Source: Planctomycetaceae bacterium
GTDB taxonomy: Bacteria > Planctomycetota > Planctomycetia > Planctomycetales > Planctomycetaceae
Reading direction: 5' to 3'
Assembly: GCA_020638955.1 (NCBI GenBank)
Contig: JACKHO010000011.1
Span: 55,684 to 119,683, forward strand
DNA length: 64,000 bases
Part shown: piece after piece, positions 18,340-27,717 of the stretch
Numbering within the stretch: the stretch's first letter is position 1
How the letters are laid out: every line of letters begins with the position of its first letter
Made by a program: the position numbers and the translations under genes
Notes under the pieces: generated by a model
The model's input: only the letters and a program-made list of their open reading frames with translations
Databases searched by the model: none
Told to the model about the DNA's origin: nothing

Positions 18340-21300
18340 TTGTCGCAAACGCTCACACAACTGGCCCAAATTCGCTCGCAAGTGCGTATCCGGTTGTTAT
18401 TGCGAGGCATTGCCTGTTTTCTGTCCGTGCTTCTCGCCGCCCTGCTGATTGCAGGACTTCTCGACTGGCTGCTGCAGCTTGAATCGAGCATTGGCCGCTG
18501 GATCACCCTGTTTTGTCTGCTTGCCCTGTCCCTCTGGTCCGCATGGCGTTGGCTGATTCGGCCCTTGCGCAGGCGAATCTCGCTAACAGACATCGCGCTG
18601 CAGTTGGAGCGGCAAGACAGTCAGTGGGGAGGAAGACTTGCTGCGCATGCCGACTTGGACGAGCACGCAAATTCCGGCGACATCCCTCAACTTGAGCACG
18701 CGTGGAAAACTCCTACAGCTTTGCCGTGGCGTCCCGTGCTCTGGCCCGCGGCTGGTCTAGTGGGACTCTGTTTTGTCATTGGATTCTTGCTGACAACATA
18801 CCGTCAGCACGTGCATGTGGCATTCATTCGAACCGTATTGCCGGCAGAGCAAATTCGCTGGCCGCGGACGACGCGTCTGAAACTCGTCACGCGTGACGGA
18901 ACTCTCCTGAATGCCACACGTGCCATTACAGTCAATTCGGGCCAACCGTTGACACTGCATGCGCGCGACGAAGAAGGTCCGCCTCCCAAACAAGTCATTT
19001 GGGAAATCAAGCATCCCGGCGGCCGAATCGAAAAGCATGCAGCGAAACAAACCAGCCGTTCGGGCAAGGGGCAAGGGTTTCAATTCACCTGGATTCCAGA
19101 CAAAGGGGAAAGCTGGATTCGTGTGCGTGGCGGTGACGACGACTCCATGGCCTGGCATCCCGTTCAGTCGGTCACGCCCCCCCGCCTGTTGAGCACCGAC
19201 GTTGTGCTGACGTATCCCAGCTATTTGGCCATGCCACCGGCGGAACTGTCCCACTTGCCCACCAAACTGAGTCTGCCGGTTGGGACACAAATTGAAATTC
19301 GCGGCACAACTGACCGCCCCGTCTCGAAGGTCGAACTTCACTTATCAGGCCGCCCCACGCGCGATGTTGAAGTCGCACCGGACCAGACGAGTTTCACGTG
19401 GCGATCACTCATCTCCACGACCGACCGCATTGTGTACTGGTTTAATTTGACTGACACGTCCGGCGTCACAGCCCGCCACGCTCCCCGACACGAATTCATT
19501 CCGGTGGCCGACGCCCTCTGTGCCGTCCGCATTGTCAAACCGGAAGGGGATTTATTTGTCACGCCCAGCGCCTCAGTTCCTCTCGAACTTGCCATCCAGG
19601 ATGACTTCGGCGTCCAGGCCGTCGAATTGGTAGTACGCCAAGCAGAATCATCACAGGTTGCCTGGAAGCAACAATGGACATCGGATATCGCCAGCGAACA
19701 GCGCGTCGCGGCACGATTTCAGCTTTCGCAGGAAGCAGATTCACAACGCGAGGCACTCGTCATCACTTCACCGCTTGGACAGCTCACGGAAGGTACCGTC
19801 GTGGAACTTTCCGTTCGCGGTCGCGACTTTGCTCCGGGCGATGACCGCTGGAGCGAGAGCCCGCGACGTGTGTTCCACATTGTTTCATCAGCAGAAAAGA
19901 CCCAGGAACTCATTCAGCGCGTCTTGACGCACTCACGATCATTGCACGATCAACTACGGTCGCTGCATGCTTTGCAAACCGAAATGCAGCAGGCCAGTAC
20001 TTCAGATGAACCTGATAACACCGCGCTGCAAATGCATCAGAAATCGCTCCAGCGACTGCAGCAGGTACTCCTCTCGCAACGTCAGCTCATCCAAAGCGAA
20101 TTGGGTATCGTGGCCCAATTCGTCGCCGTCATCGACGAAGCAGACAACAACCGGCTCGATACCGAGGCACTCGCAACACCTCTCGGCCACATTGTCCGGC
20201 GACTTGAAGCACTGAACGAACAAACGCTTCCAAGCGCCCAACAGGAACTGGCGGACGCCACGGAGCAAGTGCGAATCCTCCTCGACGACAACCAGACACT
20301 TGCCGACTGGCTGCGTTCGTCCAATGGAAATTCCACTCGTTTGAAACTTGCGGTTCAATCGACAGTGAACGGATGGCAGGAAATTGTCGACATGCTGGCA
20401 ACCTGGAGTCGCCAGCGTGACTACATCGACCGGTTCGATGAGCTGTTCGCGCATTTGAAGTCACTTCGCGAACAGACGATACCGGTTGGTCAACGAACGC
20501 TCGGAATTGCCTTTGCGAAACTCGCTCCAAACGACCGCGCCGCTTTGGCCGACATTGCCAATGACCATCGCCTGTTGGCGTTCGATTTTCGTGAGCTGGA
20601 GCAACCTAGCGAGGAAGAAACGCAGGACGCACTCTTCCGTCAGATCGCCCCAAAATTGCAGGAAGCCGATACGTCCACAAACCTTCAGCAAATCGCCGAA
20701 GCAGTTGGCCGAAACAACATTGGGCAGGCCATGCAGAGCCAGCAGGACATCATCCGGAAGCTGGAAGAAATCGTGCAGTTACTGAAGGGAGACATTCCCA
20801 AAGCCTCGGAGAATTCCATCCGGGGAATTGCTGCTGCCCGCCGCGAACTTGAAGACCTCTTCTTCAAACAGAAGCAGCTACTGGAACGCATGTCATTCGC
20901 CACCCTCTCCGAAGATGCCGAGTCACGCGCTCTTCTCGAACGGCTCACGAAACAGCATGAAGAACTGCTAAACACCGCCGAACGGCTCTCACGGAATTTG
21001 CAGGACATTGGGCTCGACATCCCAGCCACGCATCTTGCCGATGCCGCGCGCCATGTACGTGAGAGTCGCCTCCTCCTGCCCCGACAACGAACTGAGGAGT
21101 CGAAGAACCACCTCCAGAATGCTCAGAATTCGATTCAAGAGGCACTCGAAGAAGTACAACGACTCGAATCGATGCTGCAGCAGCAACTGGTAACGGCATC
21201 GATGCAGAATGCGGGAGAAACGTTGAGAGGACTCTCGCTCCGGCAAGACCGTCTGGCAGATGAAACAACTCGACTGCGAAACGTATTCACCAACACAGGG

Positions 21301-21828
21301 CGCTGGACTCGCGGGGAACTCAAATCACTGCTTGACCTGTCACGAGCGCAGTCTCAACTTGCAAATGAACTCATACAACTGCGGCTCGAAGTGGTCGACC
21401 TCAGCCTGTTCCAGGCCGTCGCCGCTGATCTTGAAGACCGCATGAAGCAATGTGCCGAACAGCTTGGCCAACGCGATGTATCCGACCAAACTGAACAGTC
21501 GCAACGCGACATTGCCCGCCAACTGAAAATCGTTGCCGACTCATTTGCAGCGACCGGTCCCCAATCCACTGCCTCGGCGTCAAGTGGTGAACAACCATCG
21601 CAAGGAACGGAAACAGAACCGGAGTTCACGGCACTACAAGAAGCGGAGCTACGCCTCATTGCCGCCCTGCAACTCGACCTCGCCAACCGCACCGAAGAAC
21701 TACTGAACTCGAATCTCACGGGTGATCAACTCGAAGAGCGACGGCAGCAACTCGCCAACGAACAGGAACGCCTGAGCCGTTGGCTGCGTTCAATTCTGGA
21801 AGCCGATGAAGTCCCAAAGCCGAATTAA
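18340..21828 (+). CDS. DUF4175-like large membrane-anchored coiled-coil protein
   Basis: The 1162 residues start from a TTG ('MSQTLTQLAQIRSQVRIRL'). Two N-terminal helices (about 22-45 and 52-72) are followed by 'RPLRRRISLTDIALQLERQD' and a third helix about 128-150 ('GLVGLCFVIGFLLTTYRQH'). Next is a strand-rich extracytoplasmic part (about 160-500) and then long coiled coil to the end, rich in Gln and Glu ('QELADATEQVRILLDDNQ', 'RRQQLANEQERLSRWLRS'). This organisation matches the planctomycete DUF4175-containing proteins of unknown function. A palindromic repeat begins two bases after the stop. Family call rests on architecture. Confidence 0.75.
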   Translation: MSQTLTQLAQIRSQVRIRLLLRGIACFLSVLLAALLIAGLLDWLLQLESSIGRWITLFCLLALSLWSAWRWLIRPLRRRISLTDIALQLERQDSQWGGRLAAHADLDEHANSGDIPQLEHAWKTPTALPWRPVLWPAAGLVGLCFVIGFLLTTYRQHVHVAFIRTVLPAEQIRWPRTTRLKLVTRDGTLLNATRAITVNSGQPLTLHARDEEGPPPKQVIWEIKHPGGRIEKHAAKQTSRSGKGQGFQFTWIPDKGESWIRVRGGDDDSMAWHPVQSVTPPRLLSTDVVLTYPSYLAMPPAELSHLPTKLSLPVGTQIEIRGTTDRPVSKVELHLSGRPTRDVEVAPDQTSFTWRSLISTTDRIVYWFNLTDTSGVTARHAPRHEFIPVADALCAVRIVKPEGDLFVTPSASVPLELAIQDDFGVQAVELVVRQAESSQVAWKQQWTSDIASEQRVAARFQLSQEADSQREALVITSPLGQLTEGTVVELSVRGRDFAPGDDRWSESPRRVFHIVSSAEKTQELIQRVLTHSRSLHDQLRSLHALQTEMQQASTSDEPDNTALQMHQKSLQRLQQVLLSQRQLIQSELGIVAQFVAVIDEADNNRLDTEALATPLGHIVRRLEALNEQTLPSAQQELADATEQVRILLDDNQTLADWLRSSNGNSTRLKLAVQSTVNGWQEIVDMLATWSRQRDYIDRFDELFAHLKSLREQTIPVGQRTLGIAFAKLAPNDRAALADIANDHRLLAFDFRELEQPSEEETQDALFRQIAPKLQEADTSTNLQQIAEAVGRNNIGQAMQSQQDIIRKLEEIVQLLKGDIPKASENSIRGIAAARRELEDLFFKQKQLLERMSFATLSEDAESRALLERLTKQHEELLNTAERLSRNLQDIGLDIPATHLADAARHVRESRLLLPRQRTEESKNHLQNAQNSIQEALEEVQRLESMLQQQLVTASMQNAGETLRGLSLRQDRLADETTRLRNVFTNTGRWTRGELKSLLDLSRAQSQLANELIQLRLEVVDLSLFQAVAADLEDRMKQCAEQLGQRDVSDQTEQSQRDIARQLKIVADSFAATGPQSTASASSGEQPSQGTETEPEFTALQEAELRLIAALQLDLANRTEELLNSNLTGDQLEERRQQLANEQERLSRWLRSILEADEVPKPN

Positions 21829-21830
21829 TT

Positions 21831-21882
21831 TGCAGGGTGGGTGCAGTCCGCGTCAACGCGGACGGTGCGTTGCGCCCCCTGC
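21831..21882. repeat. Palindromic repeat, family D
   Basis: Outer arms TGCAGGG and CCCTGCA enclose an inner palindrome GTCCGCGT-CA-ACGCGGAC (21846-21863). It starts two bases after the preceding stop codon. A related, longer element is at 25278-25381. Confidence 0.8.
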
Positions 21883-21904
21883 AAAACTGAAGGTCAACAT
21901 TTCG

Positions 21905-22678
21905 ATGCGCAAGATTCTGAGTGTTCTAATCTTTGTGTTGCCAACGTTGTACTGTGGATGTCGCGATGCGTCGCCCGATCCTGGTATTCGGAGTGGCCAG
22001 GTTTCACAGTTTCACTGGCGTTCAGAAGTCGACGAACGAATCTGGGTGGACGATGCAAGCGGATTTACCGAGTCGCCCCGGTGCGGTCTGTTGACAGTTG
22101 GGGGGGATAAAACGTCATTGTTGCGTCCTCAGAAGATTCCTGAGAAGACAACAATTGTCTGGTGGCATGGGGACCGAACAACTGGGCGTGAAGGCAAGAC
22201 CGAGCAGACACTGCCGATTCCAGAACGTGTCGATGCTCAGAAAACTGTGTTAACATTCACGTTCCATAAAGACAAAAACTGGAGCATTGAGTGGCGACGC
22301 CCTCCAGACCTCAGTCAATACATTCCTCAACCTGAAATCGCGGTGGAAGGCGCCGTGACCGTCGCGTGGCGATCGGAGCATGACGAGTTTATCACGATCA
22401 CAGAGGTGCAGGGCATTGACCCCGTACCACCGTTTCTTCGCAAAGGTGGGTTAGGCACCGCGACGGTCCAGCCGAATGACATCCCCGCACAAATAGATAT
22501 CAACTGGGCTTTTGCACCGCTATCTGAAGCGAAGAACGCTGTGAAGCACAAGGAAACGTTAACAGTTCCTCCTATCACGAATGGACAGGATAATTCGGCA
22601 CTTATAATCACATTCGCAAGTGACGGACATTGGAGTTGCGAATGGATGTCGAAGTCGAAAATGGAGTCACTAAGGTAG
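21905..22678 (+). CDS. Hypothetical exported protein, possible lipoprotein
   Basis: The 257 residues start 'MRKILSVLIFVLPTLYCGCRD', a signal peptide ending in two Cys; neither gives a strong lipobox. The mature part seems to hold two similar strand-rich domains: 'DASGFTESPRCGLLTVGGDKTSLLRPQKIPEKTTIVWWHGD' parallels the later 'GIDPVPPFLRKGGLGTATVQPNDIPAQIDINWAF', and both lead to a '.V.LTFTFHKDKNWSIEW' or 'LIITFASDGHWSCEW' strand. No family recognised. The ATG at 21905 is preferred over the in-frame start at 21806, which overlaps the previous gene. Confidence 0.75.
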   Translation: MRKILSVLIFVLPTLYCGCRDASPDPGIRSGQVSQFHWRSEVDERIWVDDASGFTESPRCGLLTVGGDKTSLLRPQKIPEKTTIVWWHGDRTTGREGKTEQTLPIPERVDAQKTVLTFTFHKDKNWSIEWRRPPDLSQYIPQPEIAVEGAVTVAWRSEHDEFITITEVQGIDPVPPFLRKGGLGTATVQPNDIPAQIDINWAFAPLSEAKNAVKHKETLTVPPITNGQDNSALIITFASDGHWSCEWMSKSKMESLR

Positions 22679-22881
22679 TTTCCGGAGGGGCCAGTACTTC
22701 ACAGGTTGGTTGCTGCAGGTACAAGTGATGAAACTGGCAATGTGTCTAGATCAGACGAACCGCCATCTGGACGGGTCGTGCGGTTGAGGTTTGCGATGAA
22801 CAGGACGTAGCTCACTCCAAAGCGGACACTTGCTTTACACGCCCTGCGAATCTTTCGGCTGCAGCAAATTCTCCCAAGCCA

Positions 22882-23724
22882 TCAAACCCACAAATGGACT
22901 CGGTCCCGTAAACTCTCCGGCATACGGCGTTCTACTGCCCGCTTCAGGAAATTGATGTGATCGCGGGTTGTAAAATGAGCCAGAATGATGGCTTCATTCT
23001 GGAAGCGATCGGCACGTTCCAGAATGTCGTCGAGGTGCATGTGCCCGAACTTGTGGATTTTTTCTTTACGATGCTCCGGACGGTAAAACGTCATTTCGGT
23101 AATCAGGATTTTGGCAAGGTAGTTTGCGGGATCGGCGTCCAATCCCTGCGGAGCCGTATCGCCCGTGTAACTGACGAGCGGATAGCGGACCTCCTCGCTC
23201 ACTTCGGTTCCGCTCAAACGGATGTCACGGATTTCGCTTCCGGACATTCCCGTGAATTCAGCCTTGAGCTTCTTCCGTCGATCCCACACCACGTACCCGA
23301 CTGATGGGACGGTATGTTTGGTCTCGAACGCAGTGACCACGTGTTCGCGGGAGAGTTCGAATTCCTCACCGGGAGTTACCGGCACGAGGTTGCAAACCAT
23401 GCGGCCACGGTCCAGCTTCTGCCACGACTTCAGCATCCGTTCGACATGATCGACCACCGAAGCAGGCAAATAAATGGTCGGCGGTTCCATTTTCATCATG
23501 CGGCGTCGTGCTACGTACGCAGGCAACGCAGCCAGGTGGTCCAGGTGGGCGTGCGAAATCAGAAACGTTTGCGTGCCCATGAACGACCAGGGGCTTCCGC
23601 CCATGTCAAATCCCAGTTTCAGCTCTGGAATTCGCCAATAGGTTTGAACGGCCCCGCGAGAGTAGCCCTCAACGGTTAAATCCCCGAAGGTCTTGGTAAT
23701 CAGCGGCAGGTTATCAACAGTCAT
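22882..23724 (-). CDS. Metallo-beta-lactamase-fold hydrolase, RNase Z-like
   Basis: The 280 residues carry the metal-binding motif H58-A-H60-L-D62-H63 ('SHAHLDHLAALP') after 'LGFDMGG', then the later MBL positions: a His in 'ETKHTVPSVGYVVWDRR' (the RNase Z-type 'KH.V.S.GY' element), the Asp in 'SYTGDTAP', and the final His in 'ILAHFTTR'. 'HMHLDDI' adds another candidate. The order matches the RNase Z/ElaC branch. Whether tRNA 3' processing is the role is not certain, because planctomycetes encode several such paralogs. Confidence 0.88.
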   Translation of the reverse strand: MTVDNLPLITKTFGDLTVEGYSRGAVQTYWRIPELKLGFDMGGSPWSFMGTQTFLISHAHLDHLAALPAYVARRRMMKMEPPTIYLPASVVDHVERMLKSWQKLDRGRMVCNLVPVTPGEEFELSREHVVTAFETKHTVPSVGYVVWDRRKKLKAEFTGMSGSEIRDIRLSGTEVSEEVRYPLVSYTGDTAPQGLDADPANYLAKILITEMTFYRPEHRKEKIHKFGHMHLDDILERADRFQNEAIILAHFTTRDHINFLKRAVERRMPESLRDRVHLWV

Positions 23725-23978
23725 TCCAACGGCTCAAAATCAATTCCGTTACAGCCTGCCATTCTGACCGACTATCCTCGGCGTCCACTCCGGACATTCC
23801 ATATCGCAACATGTTCGACGCGTTCGGCCAAACAAAGTTCGGCACTTATAGCAGCAAATCTCGCAGACGTTGAGTCGCAAAGGGGGATCATCACAAACAT
23901 TCCTGCAGTTGGACTTCTCCCACCCCAAATGCGGACCTAACATGGGGAGAGGTTCGAATTCGTTTTAACAGACAGCCC

Positions 23979-24335
23979 GTGTCGCATCACTCCTCAGCTC
24001 ATGGATTGCGTTTTGAAGACACCCGTTTCTGGGTAATTCACCGGCGCCTGGAGTACGGCCCGTTCGACTACGAATGGAGCCCCGATTTACGTGGGATTGA
24101 ACTCACCTACTGCGGCCAGAAATTCGGCGAAATTTGCAGCGAATGTGAAATCTACGCCGATCTCCGCGAACACTCGCTCCCTATGCGCGTGGTGGAAGTG
24201 GCCAGCGTGGTCATGGGATGCATGCTGCTCGGCGTCATTAGCGGACACAATTCGTGGGAAAAAACTGAGTTTCTCAAGCGCACGCTCGCCAGCCGCGGCT
24301 ACGAGCAATTTTGCTCGCAGTTCGAGGCCTCGTAA
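23979..24335 (+). CDS. Conserved-looking hypothetical protein
   Basis: The 118 residues from a GTG start read 'FEDTRFWVIHRRLEYGPFDYEWSPDLRGIELTYCGQKFGEICS', followed by 'ECEIYADL' and a mildly hydrophobic segment 'VVEVASVVMGCMLLGVIS', then 'LKRTLASRGYEQFCSQF'. The four cysteines in the first half could bind a metal. The opposite frame is also open (24087-24347) but is low-complexity and reads as a shadow. No family recognised; function unknown. Confidence 0.55.
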   Translation: MSHHSSAHGLRFEDTRFWVIHRRLEYGPFDYEWSPDLRGIELTYCGQKFGEICSECEIYADLREHSLPMRVVEVASVVMGCMLLGVISGHNSWEKTEFLKRTLASRGYEQFCSQFEAS

Positions 24336-24500
24336 TTCCCTAAGCAAATGCGTTAAGCCCGAATCTCAAGGAGATTGCGGCGAAAGGGACCGGTCGGCAC
24401 GGGCAATTCCAATATGCACCCATTCCCCATTGACCCGCCCCGGCGAAAGGACCTATAGGCTTCCTGCCGTCACCGCACATTTCGGAAGTTACCTCCTTTT

Positions 24501-25229
24501 ATGAGTGCTCAGCACCAACACGCAGATTACGTCCCGGTCCCACTGCCTGAAAAACTGCAGCGGCCAGCATTGCGCGTTCATCACGACGACGCAGACCCCG
24601 GAATTCTCAGCGGGACAGATGAAAAGCTCAATTTTTACACGCACGGCGCTGGATTCGCTGCCAGCGTTATTGGGACGAGCGTGCTCTTTCTGGCGTGCCA
24701 GGGACTTGGCGACTTCTGGCTGACAATAGCCTGCGTTTTGTACGGTCTCGCCCTGATGTCCGTCTTCGGTGCGTCAACGTTGTCGCACGGTGATTTTTCC
24801 CAGGAAAAGCGGCACTTGTTTCGCACGCTCGACCAGGTCAGCATTTTCCTGCTCATTGCAGCAAGTTCGAGCCCTTTTCTGCTTGCCTACTGTCGCAACT
24901 GGTGGGGCATGTGCTTGTTGGGTGGAACCTGGGCTTTGGCACTTGCCGGAGCCGGGGCCAAACTGTTCGTAACGCGTAAACACATCGTGCCCGTGTGGTA
25001 CTACGTGCTCGTCGGCTGGTTTCCCGCCATGAGTCTCATCAACATTGCTCCCATGCTGGGGTACGGCGGCGTCGGCCTGTTGCTTGCGAGTGGCGTCGGC
25101 TTCACGACGGGTGTTTGGTTCCTGGTGAATGACCATCGAGCCACGTGGTACCACGCCATTTGGCACGTGCTGGTCGTACTGTCGACAGGCTGCCAGTATT
25201 GCGCCATTCTGTTTTTCGTGGTTCGCTGA
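24501..25229 (+). CDS. PAQR / hemolysin III family membrane protein
   Basis: The 242 residues have seven hydrophobic helices after a 40-residue soluble N-terminus. The family's metal-site residues are all present: 'EKLNFYTHG' (motif A), 'STLSH' with His96 (S-x3-H, motif B), 'RTLDQVSIFLLIA' with Asp111, and 'HAIWH' with His218 and His222 (H-x3-H, motif C). PAQR members include hemolysin III and adiponectin-receptor relatives and bind zinc in the membrane core. In this bacterium the role is probably membrane-lipid homeostasis; hemolysis should not be assumed. A family D repeat follows. Confidence 0.9.
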   Translation: MSAQHQHADYVPVPLPEKLQRPALRVHHDDADPGILSGTDEKLNFYTHGAGFAASVIGTSVLFLACQGLGDFWLTIACVLYGLALMSVFGASTLSHGDFSQEKRHLFRTLDQVSIFLLIAASSSPFLLAYCRNWWGMCLLGGTWALALAGAGAKLFVTRKHIVPVWYYVLVGWFPAMSLINIAPMLGYGGVGLLLASGVGFTTGVWFLVNDHRATWYHAIWHVLVVLSTGCQYCAILFFVVR

Positions 25230-25277
25230 TCACCTTCTGATTTCCGTAGTGCGTGTGCAGCAAGTCACCGCCATCAT

Positions 25278-25381
25278 GGTGGGTTACGTCCGCGAATCGG
25301 ACGTTGCTCCCAAAATGAGCAGGCTTTCGCATTGGACGACTTGTGTAACGCACCGCGTTTTTGACGCGGACTCCACCCACC
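25278..25381. repeat. Palindromic repeat, family D (long copy)
   Basis: Seventeen-base arms, GGTGGGTTACGTCCGCG (25278-25294) and CGCGGACTCCACCCACC (25365-25381), match as inverted repeats at most positions. It lies between the PAQR and GGDEF genes, which converge here. Confidence 0.75.
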
Positions 25382-25417
25382 CTACAAAACTCTTCGTGGT
25401 TCGCTAACAGCACCACA

Positions 25418-27130
25418 TCAGTGCGCATCTTCGTCGCTGCCAGCACCTGACGCTGAAATCGCAGGCGCCGTTCGTACGCAGTCACGACCGCTCGCCTTTG
25501 CGGCGTAGAGAGCGGCATCGGCGGCGGCAAACAACTCACGCGGTTCGCGTCCATTCCGCGGACAAATGGCAATTCCCAAACTGGCTGTCACAGGAATGGT
25601 CACTCCCTCATGCACGACCGGAGTCGACCGAATCGACTCACGCAGGGCTTCGGCAATGCGGTTTGCTCCCGAGTAGCCCACGCCCGGCAAAAGCACCCCA
25701 AGTTCCTCGCCCCCTAAGCGCGCCACGAGCGGTCGGTCCGTCACACGGGTCTTGCCGACTTCCCGTTCCAGGCGATGAGCCACCTCCTGCAAAACGGCAT
25801 CTCCTGCGGGATGCCCGAACTCGTCATTCACTTTCTTGAAATGGTCCAGGTCAATGAGAATGAGACTGCAGAACTCATCCAGACTTCCGGAAACCTGAAG
25901 TTGCCTCGCCATTTCATGATCGAACGTATGCCGGTTCGCCAGCTTGGTCAGTGAATCGCGTCGCGCCTGTTCTTCGACCACCACGCGGTCCACCGTGCGG
26001 GACAGCGTCTGCATGAGGTAGCGGGCCGCCCAGTTGATAATTTGTCGATCCACTTCGCCAAGGTTAATCGCACTGCGTGAGGTCAAACAGAGCAGGCCCA
26101 CGGGGTCATTTCCCGGTGCCAGCGGTGTAATGGCAATGGATTCGACCTGCCCAATGTTGGCCCAATGCGTGTTGCGGTCGTGCGTTAACACAACCAGTCC
26201 CGAAACGTCGAGATGATCGGCGACGACGGAATCTTCGATTTGATACCACGCGTCGAGAGCATCACCCTCCAGCCCAGTTCCCGCCCAGCAAAAACGGTCG
26301 ATTTTCCGGGAATTATCCTGCTGCGTCAGATACAGCGACACACGGTCAAACCCTGTCGCCTTGGCAAGAATTCGCAGGAATTCCCGCAGCATTTCCATGG
26401 GCGAAGCAAACTCCATGTCGGCAATGGTGCGCAGTTCCAACATAATGCGCACCATCCGATTCTCCCCCTCCTCAATGCGTTCCGCGACATTCGCGGGAAC
26501 CGGAATTGCCGCCACCCAACGCTGAGTTGCCCAACTGAGGAGTCTCAAGTTCTCTGCGCGATCACCTGTCCACTCGGGAATGTGTGTCGTGCAGAGAATG
26601 CGGTTCACGGGAACATGTTCACCACAACGCAGCACAAACAACTCCGGCACAACACGGGCCAGCTCCGATGGCAGCCTGAGCAAACGTTGATGACGCAACT
26701 CATGCTCTCCCAGTTGCACGCGACCATTAATTTCAAGCTGATCCCACAGTTGCGGCGAAACCGTCACGCGGGTCAACATGGCGCGATTGCCTGCCGCAAC
26801 CGTCAACTGCGCCGCGGTGCCATCCTCACCACGCTCCATCACCCACAACTGGGGCTGCGCATCGTGCGGCAACCATCGTGCTACGAGGAGAGCCAGTTCT
26901 TCGGCCGATGAATCCCCATCCACCAGCCGGGAGAGCCATTCCTGCTGAAACGCCGCCTGCGAATACGACTCCTGCAGATGATGCAAGTCTTTCCGTATGG
27001 CGTCGATTTGCTCATCCCGTGCAACCGTCCGATGCCGCCAAACATACTCGCGCAGCAGCCAAATGCAGCACAGCAGAGCGCAGGCGGCCCACCAGTAGGC
27101 GACACTCGGAATGTCCACAGCCAGAGTCAT
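25418..27130 (-). CDS. GAF-GGDEF diguanylate cyclase
   Basis: The 570 residues start with one membrane helix (about 10-27), followed by a short coiled coil. An uncharacterised sensor region spans about 75-215, a GAF-like domain about 235-380 ('LLREFLRILAKATGFDRVSLYL', 'SIAITPLAPGNDPVGLLCL'), and a GGDEF domain about 390-550. The active site is RLGGEEL (473-477) with 'LTKLANRHTFD' and 'IDLDHFKKVNDEFGH' conserved, so it should make c-di-GMP. The inhibitory RxxD site normally five residues before GG is TDRP here; an RVTD occurs two residues too far upstream. It converges on the PAQR gene. Confidence 0.93.
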   Translation of the reverse strand: MTLAVDIPSVAYWWAACALLCCIWLLREYVWRHRTVARDEQIDAIRKDLHHLQESYSQAAFQQEWLSRLVDGDSSAEELALLVARWLPHDAQPQLWVMERGEDGTAAQLTVAAGNRAMLTRVTVSPQLWDQLEINGRVQLGEHELRHQRLLRLPSELARVVPELFVLRCGEHVPVNRILCTTHIPEWTGDRAENLRLLSWATQRWVAAIPVPANVAERIEEGENRMVRIMLELRTIADMEFASPMEMLREFLRILAKATGFDRVSLYLTQQDNSRKIDRFCWAGTGLEGDALDAWYQIEDSVVADHLDVSGLVVLTHDRNTHWANIGQVESIAITPLAPGNDPVGLLCLTSRSAINLGEVDRQIINWAARYLMQTLSRTVDRVVVEEQARRDSLTKLANRHTFDHEMARQLQVSGSLDEFCSLILIDLDHFKKVNDEFGHPAGDAVLQEVAHRLEREVGKTRVTDRPLVARLGGEELGVLLPGVGYSGANRIAEALRESIRSTPVVHEGVTIPVTASLGIAICPRNGREPRELFAAADAALYAAKASGRDCVRTAPAISASGAGSDEDAH

Positions 27131-27717
27131 GCAAAGCGAATTCGTGAGGGTTATGAACTAACCAATCGAGCGACAATCGTCCCATAAGGTTGGACAACTC
27201 TCCAGTCCGACCGGACTCAACCAGCACACGGTTTCACGATTCCGCGCTGAAAAACAACCGGTACTTGCGTTAAGTTCAGGAGAATCTGGCACAATTTACG
27301 AAATTCCCTCTTCCCACAGCATGAGTCTCCCGATAACATCCCCTGCCGCCTTGAGCAGGGGCTTTAAGTAGAGGGACCGTTTGCTCCACGTGAACTTTCC
27401 CTCCCCCAAGCTGAATTTCAGCAAATCTCCCTGCTGCTTTCGGGACTCTTTCACTCTGAATGCCCTTAATACTCAGCGTGTTTGCGTTCCAGGTCCAGTT
27501 TGGTAAGGCACACGACGGCAGTCTCGTCCTGTCAACCAACTGTTGCTTTGCAACCTGTTAGGGCAAAACGACATGCAACACCCCATTCGAGCAGTTTGGA
27601 CTCTCTAGGAACCAGCTTCTTCAACGCTTGAAGAAATTGGTGTTGCAGCTCTTTGTCGTCATGTAGGCGATCTGGTGATCGCTTTCCGTATTCTCTCTCT
27701 AAACCTTCCTCTGAACA
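27131..27717. other. Intergenic region and leader of the EF-G gene
   Basis: This 587-base gap separates the divergent GGDEF and EF-G genes. It holds 'CCCCTGC' and 'GCAGGGG' flanking a seven-base loop near 27341-27361 and an 8-bp hairpin TTCTTCAA-CGC-TTGAAGAA at 27617-27635, about 85 bases before the EF-G ATG. A minus-strand open frame at 27276-27539 has no family resemblance. No promoter box could be assigned securely. Confidence 0.5.

Noticed and set aside
27276..27539. 87-codon minus-strand frame in the EF-G leader region
   Set aside because: No ribosome-binding site, no recognisable fold, and located in a regulatory-looking gap.
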